From positions 1,255,001-1,319,000 of the forward strand of contig CAUJGJ010000125.1 of the NCBI GenBank assembly GCA_963170055.1: DNA of 64,000 nt. Direction: 5' to 3'. The notes under the pieces are model-generated. The model saw only the letters and a program-made list of their open reading frames with translations, had not been told where the DNA came from and did no database searches. This DNA comes from Halisarca cf. caerulea (lineage: Eukaryota > Porifera > Demospongiae > Chondrillida > Halisarcidae). Both the position numbers and the translations under genes were made by a program. Shown here piece by piece: positions 1 to 38,161 of this stretch (positions are counted from its first letter, which is position 1; each line of letters starts with the position of its first letter).

Positions 1-27358
<27,358 letters not shown>

Positions 27359-27903
27359 TTAAGAGCCCTAATAATAAATTCAACCTCGACTCAAACCTAG
27401 ATGAAAATAAGTGGGAAATCAAGCTAAGACAAAAATTTTGTGATGGTGAAATATTTAACACTCACAAATATTCCTTTTTCCGTCCTGAGAGCTCGTTGAA
27501 TAAAATAATAAGATAATTATATCTTTGAGGTTGCACGTGAATGAGGAATCTGGTTTCTCGTTATGACTAATTTATATAGAATCCCGCAACGTTACTCGCC
27601 GTATTATATGTATATCTACAGCCAATATAATACACATTCCACAGATTTTCAGTTTGCGCGGGGAATTGCCTAGTACACCGGCAACAAAGCGTCCTTCGAC
27701 GGCACCGGTTGGTTTCCTCAAATTATGAAACTCTTAGAACTATTGTAAGTCCATTTTTCAATGTGTTGTAATTTGTTTCGAAGTCTTCAGCGAAAAGAAG
27801 AAAGAAAACTACCCATTCAACCGCAAAGGTACATACTGAATAGGCTTGATGTACCGTTGTTCATTTCTTTTACGGTAGAAACATTCGATATTTTCGTTTG
27901 CAG
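27359..27903. promoter_or_regulatory. Divergent intergenic region between copy A and the STAG-like locus
   Basis: About 545 bp between the copy A start codon (minus) and the first recognisable plus-strand STAG piece. It holds a CCAAT box (27622-27626), a short CpG-richer stretch near 27650-27720 and a GTAAGT-like donor near 27744. A shared bidirectional promoter is inferred from geometry only; no TATA box or initiator could be fixed. Confidence 0.3.
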
Positions 27904-27963
27904 AAGGGCAAAGATGAAACCTCACTCTTTGAGATGGTAACTACAGAAAACACGGCGCTAAAG
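27904..27963 (+). pseudogene. STAG-like block 1 (KGKDETSLFEMV)
   Basis: 20 codons between a TTTGCAG acceptor and a GTGAGG donor. They match the STAG N-terminal motif of lysine-rich residues followed by D-E-S-L-F-E-x-V. No start codon exon splicing in frame could be identified upstream. Confidence 0.5.
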
Positions 27964-28176
27964 GTGAGGAACGGTGTTTGTGTCTACCGTAGGCAAAGTA
28001 ACGCTTTCTGTGATCTAAATCTAAGGCTTAGGGGCACCCTTTCTCCAGCCTTGGCCTTTCGCAGCTGCACGCAGAGACAATGGTATTGCTGAGCCTTCCG
28101 GGGGAGAAATTTTATTGCTAATCGAAAGTAATAATAGGATACAAAATAGCCAGATAAGAGTTACTACATACTAGAC

Positions 28177-28484
28177 CAGTGTTAGAAATAATGGTCAGCA
28201 TTCAGACATTGTCCGACCCAAAAATGTTTGGGTCAGACATTTGGTTGAGCACTACGTCATGTTCATTTCACACACACAGTGATGTTATCAAGTCATTTGT
28301 ACTGAGAATGTCTACTTATGCTTTCATTATTGATTTTGTTGATACACATCTACTGTGGCACATCTACTGTGGCACATGCGTACTTCTCCAAAAATATGTC
28401 CGAGCAAATCTGAAATTGTCTGACCCAAAATAATGTTGCTAGGACATTTGTCCATCCGCCACTTGCTCCTTATTTCTAACACTG
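28177..28484. mobile_element. MITE in the STAG-like locus
   Basis: Ends CAGTGTTAGAAATAA and TTATTTCTAACACTG. Interior has GACATTGTCCGACCCAAAA-type words shared with the element at 30811-31071. Confidence 0.65.
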
Positions 28485-28903
28485 CTAAACCTAAACTACT
28501 CTCTACTTGTGTTTCTCTTATCTGGCCAGCCTCGGACACAGGTTTAACCGATAGGAACCATTAGGCAGCTCCGGGGGGTTGTGCTAGGGCGTTCCCTAGG
28601 GCCTGGCAAGGCAGATTGGTGGCAGTGACCATTGATCTAGGACACTGGGGTTGAAGTACAAATACTCCCCAAGGCAAGGCAAGGAGTTTGAGGAATCAGC
28701 GTTTTGTTTGCAAACTGTTCAATCAGTATGGTGGTAGTGATGCTAATTTGCGTAGGGGTTTCCAAACTGCTACCACCATCCTCCACGTTTCTCATTGATC
28801 AAAGTGCTGCTTCAACTCCCCGCCACTGTTCTCGTCTCTCTCGTCATTGTGTGTGGCTCTCTTTATCATCATAATTCTTCATCCTTCTTATTCATTGCCA
28901 CGT

Positions 28904-29568
28904 AATCTTGTGTAACACAGACCCACTTCTTGCCTCCATTTTTATTATGGCGTCATTTGGTCAGTGAGAAGGGGTTTGGTGAACAGCCTATACCCGACTT
29001 GTTCTGGCCACTGAAAATCGGTGGCTAATTTTATATGCAGTTATTATGGTAATAATAATATTCAAACTGAACACATTGTTAACGCAAAAGGCACTGTTTG
29101 TACCATCCTTTTTTTGACGATAAAAATACCATAGTAGCACTTATATGACAACCACTATAATAATTATCTTTTCAGCAAATAGCCTAGCAGTAGATCAAAA
29201 AGTACCAGCAAAATTCTGTAAATGATCGACTTGCCTTATCTACTTAACAGCGAAACAAAGGTGTCATTGCCGGCCAGGAACAATAAAATGGCTTCCTCCT
29301 GCTTAGTCTTAAGGGCTAAGCCCCAAAGCCTGCACAAGAGCATCTTTCGTTGAAAAATGTAGTGCTCCACTGATGTTGCCTCTTTGCCTCTTTCGACAAT
29401 CAACCAAAGGTATGTCTTTACGTTTCTATGTGATACGCATAAGCGGAAGTTACCACTCCCCAGGACAAGTCAGTTATAGGCTGTTCACCAGACCCCTTCT
29501 CGCCAACCAAATGACGTCAGAATTAAAAAAATGGAGGCAAGAAGCGGGTCTGTGTTACATGAGACTAA
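28904..29568. mobile_element. Mutator-like MITE with about 95-bp TIRs and 9-bp TSD
   Basis: Long inverted repeats (28908-29000 against 29460-29565) share GTAACACAGACCC, CTTCTTGCCTCCATTTTT and GTGAACAGCCTATA. Flanks are both TTGCCACGT (28895-28903 and 29569-29577). The long TIRs and 9-bp duplication point to a MULE derivative. It lies in an intron of the STAG-like locus. Confidence 0.75.
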
Positions 29569-30105
29569 TTGCCACGTGGTGGTAGCCATTCCAGCGTGAT
29601 TCTTCCTGGGTTGGGTACCTGTATACTATACCAGTGTAGTAGCCTCACCTTTAAACCTGATCCTAAAGCCAGACTCATAATGTGCATACGTACGTACGTA
29701 TGTACTTAGAAACTGTCAAGATTGTTATTTCACAATCTGTTTGTGGAGAGTAGGTGGGTATGATGCACATACGTACATAAGTATTTCAGATGACAAAAAA
29801 TCTGGCCTACATTCTGGAATGCTATATTGGCAGAAATCAGAGATGAACACTGTATATGTTCATATGTACGTACGTATGTATGTACAGTTGTAAAATGGAA
29901 ATACGTATGCTCATCAGTTGGCAATATTGTGAATGTACGTACATACGTTGGTTCTGTACTTGTGTACATTGATTCATATGTGGATTATACACATATACGT
30001 ACGTACGTATGTACGTATGTGTTTACGTATACTATAAATCTGGATTACTGATGCTTACGTACGTGTATTATTGATCGATGCTGTGCATTTTGCCTATGTG
30101 TGTAG

Positions 30106-30150
30106 GATGGAAGCTATCCTATTATTTCCGATGCCAGTGCCAAGATGAAG
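30106..30150 (+). pseudogene. STAG-like block 2
   Basis: 15 codons (DGSYPIISDASAKMK) with TGTAG before and GTTTGT after. It corresponds to the D-Y-P-L segment just before the STAG domain and is phase-compatible with block 3. Confidence 0.45.
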
Positions 30151-30410
30151 GTTTGTGAATATATCTGTGCAAATGGGCATACATACATACGTATGTAAGT
30201 GCATACCACTTACTTTATTGGCTTGCATGCTGATACGTACGTACTATATGTACATATTTTCTCTCAAATACATACGTATGTGTGCACATCTACACTGTAG
30301 CAACTGTCTAATTAGAAGGATTATTGTAGATTTGTACGTACGTATGACTGAGTCAATTTGTGGAGGCTGAGGCCCTTACTATACTTACATTACTGTCCAC
30401 CCACATGTAG

Positions 30411-30561
30411 GGCTACCTGGATGAATTCATTTACCAGTTGGTGGATCAAGTTCAGAACACTGTCCTACATGACGGATACTTCCTTGAAACTCTTGTTCTG
30501 TGGCTTGTGTAATGTTGCAGTTCAGCTCTAAGGCAGCTTCAACATACTGCCACTTACACAG
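30411..30561 (+). pseudogene. STAG-like block 3 with in-frame stop
   Basis: FIYQLVDQVQNTVLHDGYF, then LETLVLWLV, TAA, and in the same frame CCSSALRQLQHTATYT. The register across the stop matches human STAG (LLTG-LSDSQVRAFRHTST) residue for residue, so TAA replaces one codon rather than marking an exon end. Confidence 0.6.
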
Positions 30562-30810
30562 GTGTGTACTGGAGTGGAAGTGGTCTGTTTTAATTGTTGG
30601 AATGATGCATCATACTATATGTGCATACATATATGTTCGTACGTATGTACGTAAGTACTTTTTGCCACACAGATTTTAAAGTAGCTACGTGGTAATTGTA
30701 ACTAATGAGTTAGCAGTATACTTACGTACATACCTACATGTGTATGTAGGTACGTATGTATGTATGTACATATGTCAAATACACTACTTTCATACAAACA
30801 CCCCTACATA

Positions 30811-31071
30811 CAGTGGTAGAAATAACATTTAACCTTCCTAGGACAAATGGCTGACCCAGTGTTATATTGGTAGGGCATTTTGAAGATTGGTCAGCCATTT
30901 ATGCTCATCAGTGATTTTGTAATACCCACAATGGAATCTTTAACACTGAACCATGACAATGCAGATCAGTTCTGCATGATCAGCCAAATAGCTGACCCAA
31001 CTTGATTTTGGTCAGCTATATTCATGTTTGCTAGGATGATGGCAGATGGCAGACTGCTATTTCTAGCCCTG
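30811..31071. mobile_element. MITE, same family as 28177-28484
   Basis: Ends CAGTGGTAGAAATA and TATTTCTAGCCCTG flanked by TA. Interior AAATGGCTGACCCAGTG and AAATAGCTGACCCAACTTG. Confidence 0.6.
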
Positions 31072-31408
31072 TACGTACATACGTACGTATATACGTACGT
31101 ACGTGTATCCCGATGCATGGGTGTTTTCAAAGTAGATCAAAGTGCCGACAGCAGCACATTCATGATGTACCTGGATGTGTCCCAGTCTTAATTGATGGTA
31201 GTCAATTAATTGACCTTTTCGGCCAATGCGCCTAAGCTAGCTATGTACATTCGTAAGTGACAATTGGTAATCGATTACGCCGTTCTGCAGATCATGCACC
31301 TACGTACATATCTATGACAACAACAATTTAAAGCAAGATAACGATCACAGAGAATACAAACATTTTCAGGCAAAAGAGCACATGCATGGAGGTTAAAAGT
31401 TGGCATAT

Positions 31409-31990
31409 TCAAAATGACAGTGATTCCAGGTGCTTGGTAACAAATGCATCGAACTCCTCTTCTTTGACAGTCTTAACTTGCTGAACTATGGTGACTTTGC
31501 AGCCCTCAAAATTGAACACATTGCCAGGAGCTGTTGTCTCGACTCTAAACAGATTCCGCTTCTGTTGCTATAGGCCCATTTTATGTTCTTTGCAGTATTT
31601 CGTGGGCTTCAGCCATTTTCAATGTCTTGCATGGGATCTGAAAATCAATTGTTCAGTTTACCGCCGTCACTCTCTTGCACCAGTTCACCTAAAGGCTTAG
31701 TCGCCATTGTCCCCAGCTATCTTAGATTCCAATGAAGTATGGCACACTTGTCCACCTTGTTTGATGTACTCTGTGGCATGCAGGGCTCTTTTTTGTTTGT
31801 GTACATCTACCAACTCAGTGATGTCATCATTTTGTTTCCCAGCTTCAGTCTTCTTTGACAGCTTCTCCATAGTGTCTGAAAATCCACTGCTTGAAACCAC
31901 ATGCTCATCAATACTAATTTGGTCATGCAAAAACAGGTTATTCACACTTTCCAGCTCCTTCAAAAACGCTTTCTCAGAATTTTCCATGGC
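31409..31990 (-). CDS. Small two-exon ORF on the opposite strand inside the STAG-like locus, unknown function
   Basis: Exon-like 31748-31990 (acceptor TTGGCAG) encodes MENSEKAFLKELESVNNLF and a charged, coiled-coil-like stretch (MEKLSKKTEAGKQ). A same-frame segment at 31409-31567 (KRNLFRVETTAPGNVFNFE, then VTIVQQVKTVKEEEFDAF) ends in TGA. Joining them phase 0 to phase 0 needs a weak GTGTGC donor and removes 180 bp. Not recognised as a known family. It may be a complete small gene missing its 5' exon, or a remnant. Confidence 0.35.
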
Positions 31991-32572
31991 CTGCCAAATC
32001 ACTAATAGTTATTGCAAATTGATTGCCTCAACAACGGGATACATAATTAATAGTTGTATCCCACTTTGGCTCTGGACATGGGGAATGTACTGAGATGTAT
32101 CAAACCAATTTATCTCGGGCGCACCCAGATGTGCTGGTATGCATTTGTTCTCTGTTCTCTGGTACGTATGTACATACATACGTACATATGCGCATACTTA
32201 CATGGGTATGTACATATGTACATACAGGGGTGTAAACTAACTTTTCCCTTCACTAGCCACCAGGGCTAGTGACACCTAAAAGATACCAGCCCAAGTATTC
32301 ATTTACTAGCCCAGATGATATAGTCATTATTATGCTATAGTGAGGTAGCAGGTGGGGCCTTCAACAGTCAAGGCGGTTTGAAGATAATAGATACCACCTA
32401 CACAGTGGGAATATATGTACATATATCCATGCCTTCGCTTTTGTCCAACATGGGTGTTCTAGATCACTTAAACTGCACATGCATGTAGTATGTTTTCCAT
32501 CTGGGTACATTCATATCCACATATGTACGTACATGTGCACATATGTACATATGTACTTACATATGTACTTAG

Positions 32573-32727
32573 ACTGGAACTACTGGAGACTGAGGAAGCG
32601 GAACAAGTGTGCCTGTTGGTGTATGCTCAGAACCACACAATAGCCAGAGCTGCTGGAGAGTTTCTCTGCATGTACTACTTCACTGACGAGCTGATTGAAG
32701 CTGCCAAGAAGATGACAGTCCCTAAGG
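32573..32727 (+). pseudogene. STAG-like block 4
   Basis: 155 nt: LELLETEEAEQVCLLVYAQ, then NHTIARAAGEFLCMYYF. It matches the STAG helix pair E-x-V-x-x-L-V-Y-x-x-H-x-x-V-A-x-A-A-G-E-F-L. Donor G|GTTAGT, phase-compatible with block 5. Confidence 0.6.
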
Positions 32728-32796
32728 GTTAGTACAAGAAAAACATTCATGTACGTACGTACGTATGTATGAACATATGTACACATGTTCACATAC

Positions 32797-32866
<70 letters not shown>
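32797..32866 (+). repeat. GT microsatellite in the STAG-like locus
   Basis: (GT)n of about 70 bp, next to ACATACGTATGT and ATACGTACGTACG palindromes. Confidence 0.95.
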
Positions 32867-32867
<1 letters not shown>

Positions 32868-33380
32868 TGTGTACAGAAATTATTTTTCAGCTTTTCACTT
32901 CCATATACGTACGTACGTATTTATGTATGTATGGTTTATCATACCTTTACCTACATTTGCACATCCACAAGTATGTAAGTACAGTACATGGCAAAATTCT
33001 AGCTATTAAAGGGAGGCTGCAAGTGTATAATGATAAAAGAATGTGGGAGGTGTATTGGACAACCTTGTTGTGAATAGAATACTATTAACATGACAAGGTT
33101 TCAAGTGAAATACCGTCACCCCAAACGAAATGGCTGCATATGTACAGTACGTACATAAGTATGTACATGTGTACAAGGAAGAGTACACCATGTTTTAAAT
33201 ACATACGTACATACGTACATAGATGCTCACATTTGTATGTACATACGTATGTGTGTATTTATGGATACACATGCATATGTACTTGTGTGATAAATCGACA
33301 TTGAATATGCGTATGTAATATGTACGTATGTAGACAGGTACAAGTTTCTGTTTGCTAATATCTTATTTTTGATACTCTAG

Positions 33381-33469
33381 GAAAAACAAAACCAACAGAA
33401 AATGAGCTAAAGCTGAAGGAGTCGATAAGATACTTTCTAGGGGGAAGTGGTCTGGCGCCGCGAGACTAG
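33381..33469 (+). pseudogene. STAG-like block 5 ending in TAG
   Basis: After ACTCTAG the frame reads KTKPTENELKLKESIRYFL and then loses similarity before a TAG at 33467. STAG normally continues with E-S-E-L-H-E-H-x-A-Y-L. No good donor is seen before the stop. Confidence 0.4.
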
Positions 33470-33895
33470 AAAGGAATGGAGTATACAGCGGGCTATTGGA
33501 TATCCCAGAAGTAGTAAGTATTAACTTCCTTTTAGTAGTCTGTTTTAATGATTGGTGTACGTGGAGACCATCCGAGTGAATGGTTGTCTGTATCAAAAAT
33601 GATAGACAGACATGAGCAATAGTTCGCTCTGAACTGAGCAATGCCATGCATACATTTTCAGTATAAGAATCTCTAATAATATCATGTATACCAGCTGTAC
33701 TAAGCATAATCCTTGCTTATGAGTGTGAATTGGTGGCCAAATCTAGCCATTCTAAACTGCTCAAAGGTGTTGCTACAGTGGTATATTTAATATCACTATC
33801 ATGGTATCCATTCAAGGTACTTTCTTCTCTGAACCAGGTACCTCTTATGTCAAAATCAGAGTCCAGACAGTCCACCCACATTATTTCACAAGCTG

Positions 33896-34234
33896 TTGTC
33901 ACAGATCAGTATGGAGGCCACAATGTTTAAACCAATTTGGATGACAACGGAGCCACATTGTAAAAGTGACAACTGCATTGTAGTGACAACATTTAGTGAT
34001 GATCCTAGCTCCATTTGGGAGAGTCGGTTAAATTTACATGTTAGGAGCAGCTGCAATTATTCAGCACCTTTTGATTCATGTTGTCAAGAGGAATTCGTTG
34101 AATTCTTTTCTAATTGGACTATTATGCCATACACTGTAGCAATTATTGCCATTATATTAATGACAAATATTATTATTACTTTGTGTATTATACCCATTGT
34201 ATGGCAAGTATGCATGTATTGTGCAATGAATTAA
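33896..34234 (+). CDS. ORF with a C-terminal transmembrane segment, unknown
   Basis: 112 codons. The N-terminal part has several Cys residues (HCKSDNC, SSCNYS, DSCC) and possible N-glycosylation sites (NYS, NWT). A strongly hydrophobic stretch (YTVAIIAIILMTNIIITLCI) and a short tail follow. It may be the last exon of a type I membrane protein or chance; no family recognised and no upstream exon secured. Confidence 0.25.
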   Translation: MSQISMEATMFKPIWMTTEPHCKSDNCIVVTTFSDDPSSIWESRLNLHVRSSCNYSAPFDSCCQEEFVEFFSNWTIMPYTVAIIAIILMTNIIITLCIIPIVWQVCMYCAMN

Positions 34235-34527
34235 ATATGCATTGGAACCTCGTGTAGCAATTTGTGGCAGAAATGCATTATTTATATTAGATTGCATGCA
34301 TGTATTGGCATTCTGCTTTTACACACAATGGTGTGCAGGGAGGTGATTTTGCATTGAAATAGTGTGTGTGAGAGACAGCGTGCCTATACCTTTGCATGTT
34401 GCTCAGGTTAAGCATTTGTCGTATTTGAGGTATTCGAGGACAGGTTTTACTGTTACAATATATAATTATCCAGGCACCAGAAGGGATTTCATGCAAACAC
34501 ACATGACCAAACAGTATATGCATGTAT

Positions 34528-34546
34528 ATATAATTATATATATATA

Positions 34547-34642
<96 letters not shown>

Positions 34643-34645
34643 GTA

Positions 34646-34696
<51 letters not shown>
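34528..34696 (+). repeat. TA microsatellite
   Basis: About 170 bp of (TA)n with three AATTATA or GTATA interruptions. Able to form hairpins. Confidence 0.95.
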
Positions 34697-34699
<3 letters not shown>

Positions 34700-37133
34700 G
34701 TATATTATGTTCAGAAAGAACCAAACTGCCTGCATTCATCATACCAATTGCAATGTACCAACACATGCACACACATCAATTGGTAATTTCAATCCATTTA
34801 ATAGTTGTAATAACATGCAGATTGTTAATAGCACTACCTTGTTGTCAATATAACCGCTGGTTGGTTAAATTCACTACTACATTTACCAGTTGATTTGACA
34901 TTTTATGGGTTATTGTAACCAACTACAGTTAATTTGACTATCCCAGGGTATTTTAACTTAAGTAATGTTATAACAACCTGTTGTGATTTTAGTTAATTTA
35001 ACCACTGATGGTTGAAACAATCCATCAGTTTTTACAGTGTAGTGAAAGTACGTATGCACATATGTACTTGTGTAGATATATACGTACATATTTACGTACA
35101 TATCATATCTACGTACGTATGTGTGCATATGAAGACCAAATTATAACAATCAGCCACTGGCCAAATGCTGTGCTTAGTCATGAGATGGCCTCACTATAGG
35201 TTCTATAGTTTGACATTTTGGCTGGTCAAATTTTGGCCTGTGATTAGAAATTAGTGATTAGAAATTACAAGATGCGCTAACCCTTTTTACTCAATTGATT
35301 GTTAAATATTACCCTTGAGTTCTTCAGTTTGGGTTCTTATAGCAGCACTGATATCCATGCTGATAGCGACTATGACGAATGCGGCCATTTTGTTACTACC
35401 TATAGTAACACTTTTACTATATATGGTAAAGCGAAGCAAAATACCACAATAATCAAGCCAATAGTGACTATTAATCACTAATGAGTGGTTTGATCCACTG
35501 AAATGGGACTCTGACTAAAACTATTAAAGTAATTTCTTGTGTGGAAGTAGTGCAGTGTGTGTTCCCCCTTTTAGCTTTGTACGTAGCTTCTGTTGCATAA
35601 ATGTTTTCACTTTGTTCATAGACACTCTATGCTACGTTACCTGGTATAGAGTGCCTATGCCTTGTTACAGTCATGTCAGGCTATGTCCGACCAAATTTAG
35701 CATTGATCTGACATGCGTATGTATGTACGTATTATCAGTACAAGCGTGAAGAGTTATAATTTGGTCTGATATATAATTACCAAGCGGTTTAGCGAGGTTA
35801 ATTGTTTCTGTCCGTAAGGGTAGTCAGATCAAGCTTCCCACGCACTTGATTGTAAGATTTTGGCCAACATGCGAATCTTTGTGCTAAAGTTGCAAGTCGG
35901 TTTCAAGGACAAGTCACAGCGAAGTATTACTGGTTGATGCGGGCAGAGATGTACAACGCGTTAATATGAAATTTGTCCGTACTCTTTACCTGCGTTCCGA
36001 ACAGGACGCGTCTAAAGTCACCAAGTTTTCGGCCTCTGACGGTCTAATCGTGCCAAATCAAATAATTCTAACAACTTTACACACTTCATTATACCTAATT
36101 TTCTCATGGACGAAGTTTTCAAATGTTGTTCGATAAACAGTAGGATTCATAATTGCGTCGTTTGGGTGATAGAATTGGGCAGCCATCGTGTCCGACATCT
36201 TTTTTAGTGGCAATTTCTTTGTTGGACCAACTGTGCGCATGTGCATTCACAGCACGTATTGAAGAAATATGGTGGCATTCTCGCGCAAAGAGTGTTCTGT
36301 TTACTTTTTGTTGTTTTAGCAAAATTAAGCCTCTACTTTTATCGACAGTTTTGTCCCTGAAGGTGGCATAACTAATTGTAGAGTAAATCAATAAGTGCTG
36401 CTGGCAGAGCTTTTTAGTTGGGATTGACAGAAATGTGATCGAACTGGTGGGTCTTATCTCAGAGTCGTACAATAAAAAAATGTTTACAGTGAAAAGAAAT
36501 GCAAGCATTGGAAGAAAATTCCAATTATTTGCAAATGACAGTTTAGTGCAGCATGTTATTCAAACAATAACTCCAATCACAAAAGGATCATTCCCACTTG
36601 ATTGAATGTGCAATCCACACACCACATTGTCAATGAATCTCATTTCCCACAACCACCAAACAGAACACTAAAAGCTCTCAGACTGCCAAATGCAGATATT
36701 AACATAGTTTCTACAGCTGTTACAGCAGGATATGTGCATGCAACAATTAGCATATAATGTGGTGCAGCAACTTGATGCACAACAGCTTGTGCCACAACCC
36801 CAATTGCCGGCAAACATGCCATGCAAACACTTCAAATCCATTGAACGTTGTTATGCAAAACACATGCACATTGACTTCATAATATTATTATCGAAAATTT
36901 CATAAAGAGCAAGTCAGGTGGGAACGTATTCAATGTGTGTCATGTCATGAAGTGTGGCCATCACGTAATCACAAAGATTTACATCAATGTTTATACAGTG
37001 AAATCTCTTTAATTAGAACCTTGATTTTCCGGTAAAAAAGTTCTAATTATCCATAAGTTCTAATTAACCAGCCACATATGTACTCTCTACATTAGGAACC
37101 GTACATTCATCAATGTTTGAATTAAGCCAGATA

Positions 37134-37890
37134 CAGTAGAACCTCAGAAATACGACCACCTTTTGGACTGCCTAAAAGTGGTCTTATTTCCGAGGTGGTC
37201 TTAATTCTGAGAACAGACAATCAAATACATTGTACATGTATTAGAATCACAAAATACCAACAAAAGTCAATAACAATACATGCATAATTCATGAACATGT
37301 AAGTAAAAAGTAGTTGTTGTAATAGAAGTACAGTACACTATTAATTACTGAAAAAAACGATCTAAACTACTTTGATGCATGGCACCATTGTGCTTCAAAA
37401 AAGACTCTTGGAGGCCAGATTCCACGAGCACGCTGAAACCAACGCCAGGTTAGGTCATCGATCTCTTCATGGGTCCCGCGGTAACACAGTCGCTTCCTTT
37501 GTAAGTTACCGTTTGCTTTGAAGGCGTCCAGCAGCTCTTGTTTCTTGCTTAGAATTACTTGTATCTGTGTCTTTCCGACCCCAAAACGTTCAGCTAATTT
37601 CCTTTGGCTTGAATCAGCCTCCTCGCTTGCCTTAATGACGGCAATTTTCTCTTTCAAACTCAAGTCGACTCTCTTTCTTTTGCTTGCCATTTTAACACGT
37701 GGTCGTATATGTGAGGTTATTTTTCAATTTGGGCGGGAAATCAGTGGTCGTATTTCCGAATTCCGAGGTGGTCGTATTTCCGGAACTAATTTGTGTACAT
37801 TCGCATAGCCAATATTTGGGACTGAACCAAAGCGGTCGTATTTCTAAGGTGGTCGCTTTATTGAGGTGGTCGTTTAGCGGGGTTCTACTG
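37134..37890 (-). mobile_element. pogo/Tigger-like element, internally deleted
   Basis: 757 bp with inverted ends CAGTAGAACCTCAGAAATAC and GTCGTTTAGCGGGGTTCTACTG-type, flanked by TA. It encodes on the minus strand (37367-37690) a CENP-B/pogo N-terminal helix-turn-helix (MASKRKRVDLSLKEKIAVIK, then KLAERFGVGKTQIQVIL). The DDE catalytic part is missing. Confidence 0.75.
37367..37690 (-). pseudogene. pogo/Tigger transposase DNA-binding fragment
   Basis: 107 codons: lysine-rich start, K-E-K-I-A-V-I-K, then S-Q-R-K-L-A-E-R-F-G-V-G-K-T-Q-I, the CENP-B-type N-terminal HTH. Ends in a stop without a catalytic DDE domain. It lies between the element's TIRs, so it is a transposon ORF and not a host gene. 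Confidence 0.7.
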
Positions 37891-37939
37891 TATTCTAATT
37901 ATCATGGTTCCAATTATCGAGATTTTACTGTAGTATACG

Positions 37940-38161
37940 ATGTACCCAAGACAAAACTATTCCAAAAAATTCTCAAAAGCAAACAACATGCATCCCAAAG
38001 CAGTACCAGAATGCTTACAAAACCCGACACAAATTGAAGAAATGCTCATTGCACGTGTTTCATCTATTCTGTATGTGTACATAAAACATGGTGGTCAAAC
38101 ATGGTTACAAAGGACATGCATGCTTAACCTATTGCAAGACATACAATCTAGTCTTGATTAA
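37940..38161 (+). pseudogene. Helitron helicase-like N-terminal fragment
   Basis: Open frame with NNMHPKAVPECLQNPTQIEE, MLIARVSSILYVY, KHGGQ and LNLLQDIQ. This is the signature found before the Rep domain of many animal and plant Helitrons (P-x-x-L-x-x-L-T-x-I-E-E-M-L-I-A, K-H-G-G-Q, L-P-x-D-I-Q). Followed by stops, so broken. A related stretch with the same ATGCATCC...CCAGAATGCTTACA wording is at 51470-51545. Confidence 0.65.

Larger units (their letters stand above)
29680..33360. repeat. Region dense in TACGTA/GTAC palindromic tetranucleotide repeats
   Basis: Short degenerate arrays such as ATACGTACGTACGTATGTAC recur roughly every 100-300 bp. Clusters are at 29687-29705, 29994-30018, 30637-30655, 31071-31105, 32750-32770 and 33199-33250. 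They flank every STAG-like block here. Outside this region they are sparse. Confidence 0.65.
27904..33469 (+). pseudogene. STAG-like: Broken STAG (cohesin subunit SA)-like gene
   Basis: Five exon-like blocks on the plus strand, in the order and spacing of STAG1/2: 27904-27963 (KGKDETSLFEMV...), 30106-30150 (SYPIISDASAKMK), 30411-30561 (GYLDEFIYQLVDQVQ... to ALRQLQHTATYT), 32573-32727 (LLVYAQNHTIARAAGEFL) and 33381-33469 (KPTENELKLKESIRYF). Each starts after an AG, and the first four end before a GT. Known role of STAG: cohesin HEAT-repeat subunit loading the ring on chromatin. Here the third block has an in-frame TAA at 30510-30512 and the last runs into TAG. The exons for the DDWIESYK-type segment and for about 150 aa between blocks three and four were not found. 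A degenerate gene copy is the simplest reading. A functional gene with an assembly error is possible. Confidence 0.55.
33470..35776. other. Intergenic stretch between the STAG-like remnant and Helitron 1
   Basis: Apart from the hydrophobic ORF at 33896-34234 and the AT microsatellite at 34528-34696, it holds a degenerate repeat with GGTTAAATT-type motifs (34840-35040) and scattered TACGTA palindromes near 35045-35120. No gene seen. Confidence 0.5.
36996..37930. mobile_element. TA-flanked MITE inside Helitron 1 (split by a Tigger-like element)
   Basis: Inverted termini CAGTGAAATCTCTTTAATTA and TAATTATCGAGATTTTACTG-type ends, flanked by TA on both sides (36994-36995, 37931-37932). The inner element at 37134-37890 splits it. 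pogo/Tc1-like by TIR style and TA target. Confidence 0.65.

Noticed and set aside
33896..34234. Viral envelope-type membrane protein
   Set aside because: Only one hydrophobic segment and scattered Cys residues. No polymerase, capsid or LTR features are nearby.
34287..34853. Tyr/Ile-rich ORFs on both strands
   Set aside because: Translations of the TA microsatellite.
37367..37690. CENP-B-like host gene
   Set aside because: It lies inside TIRs with TA target duplication and lacks the rest of the protein, so it is a transposon fragment.
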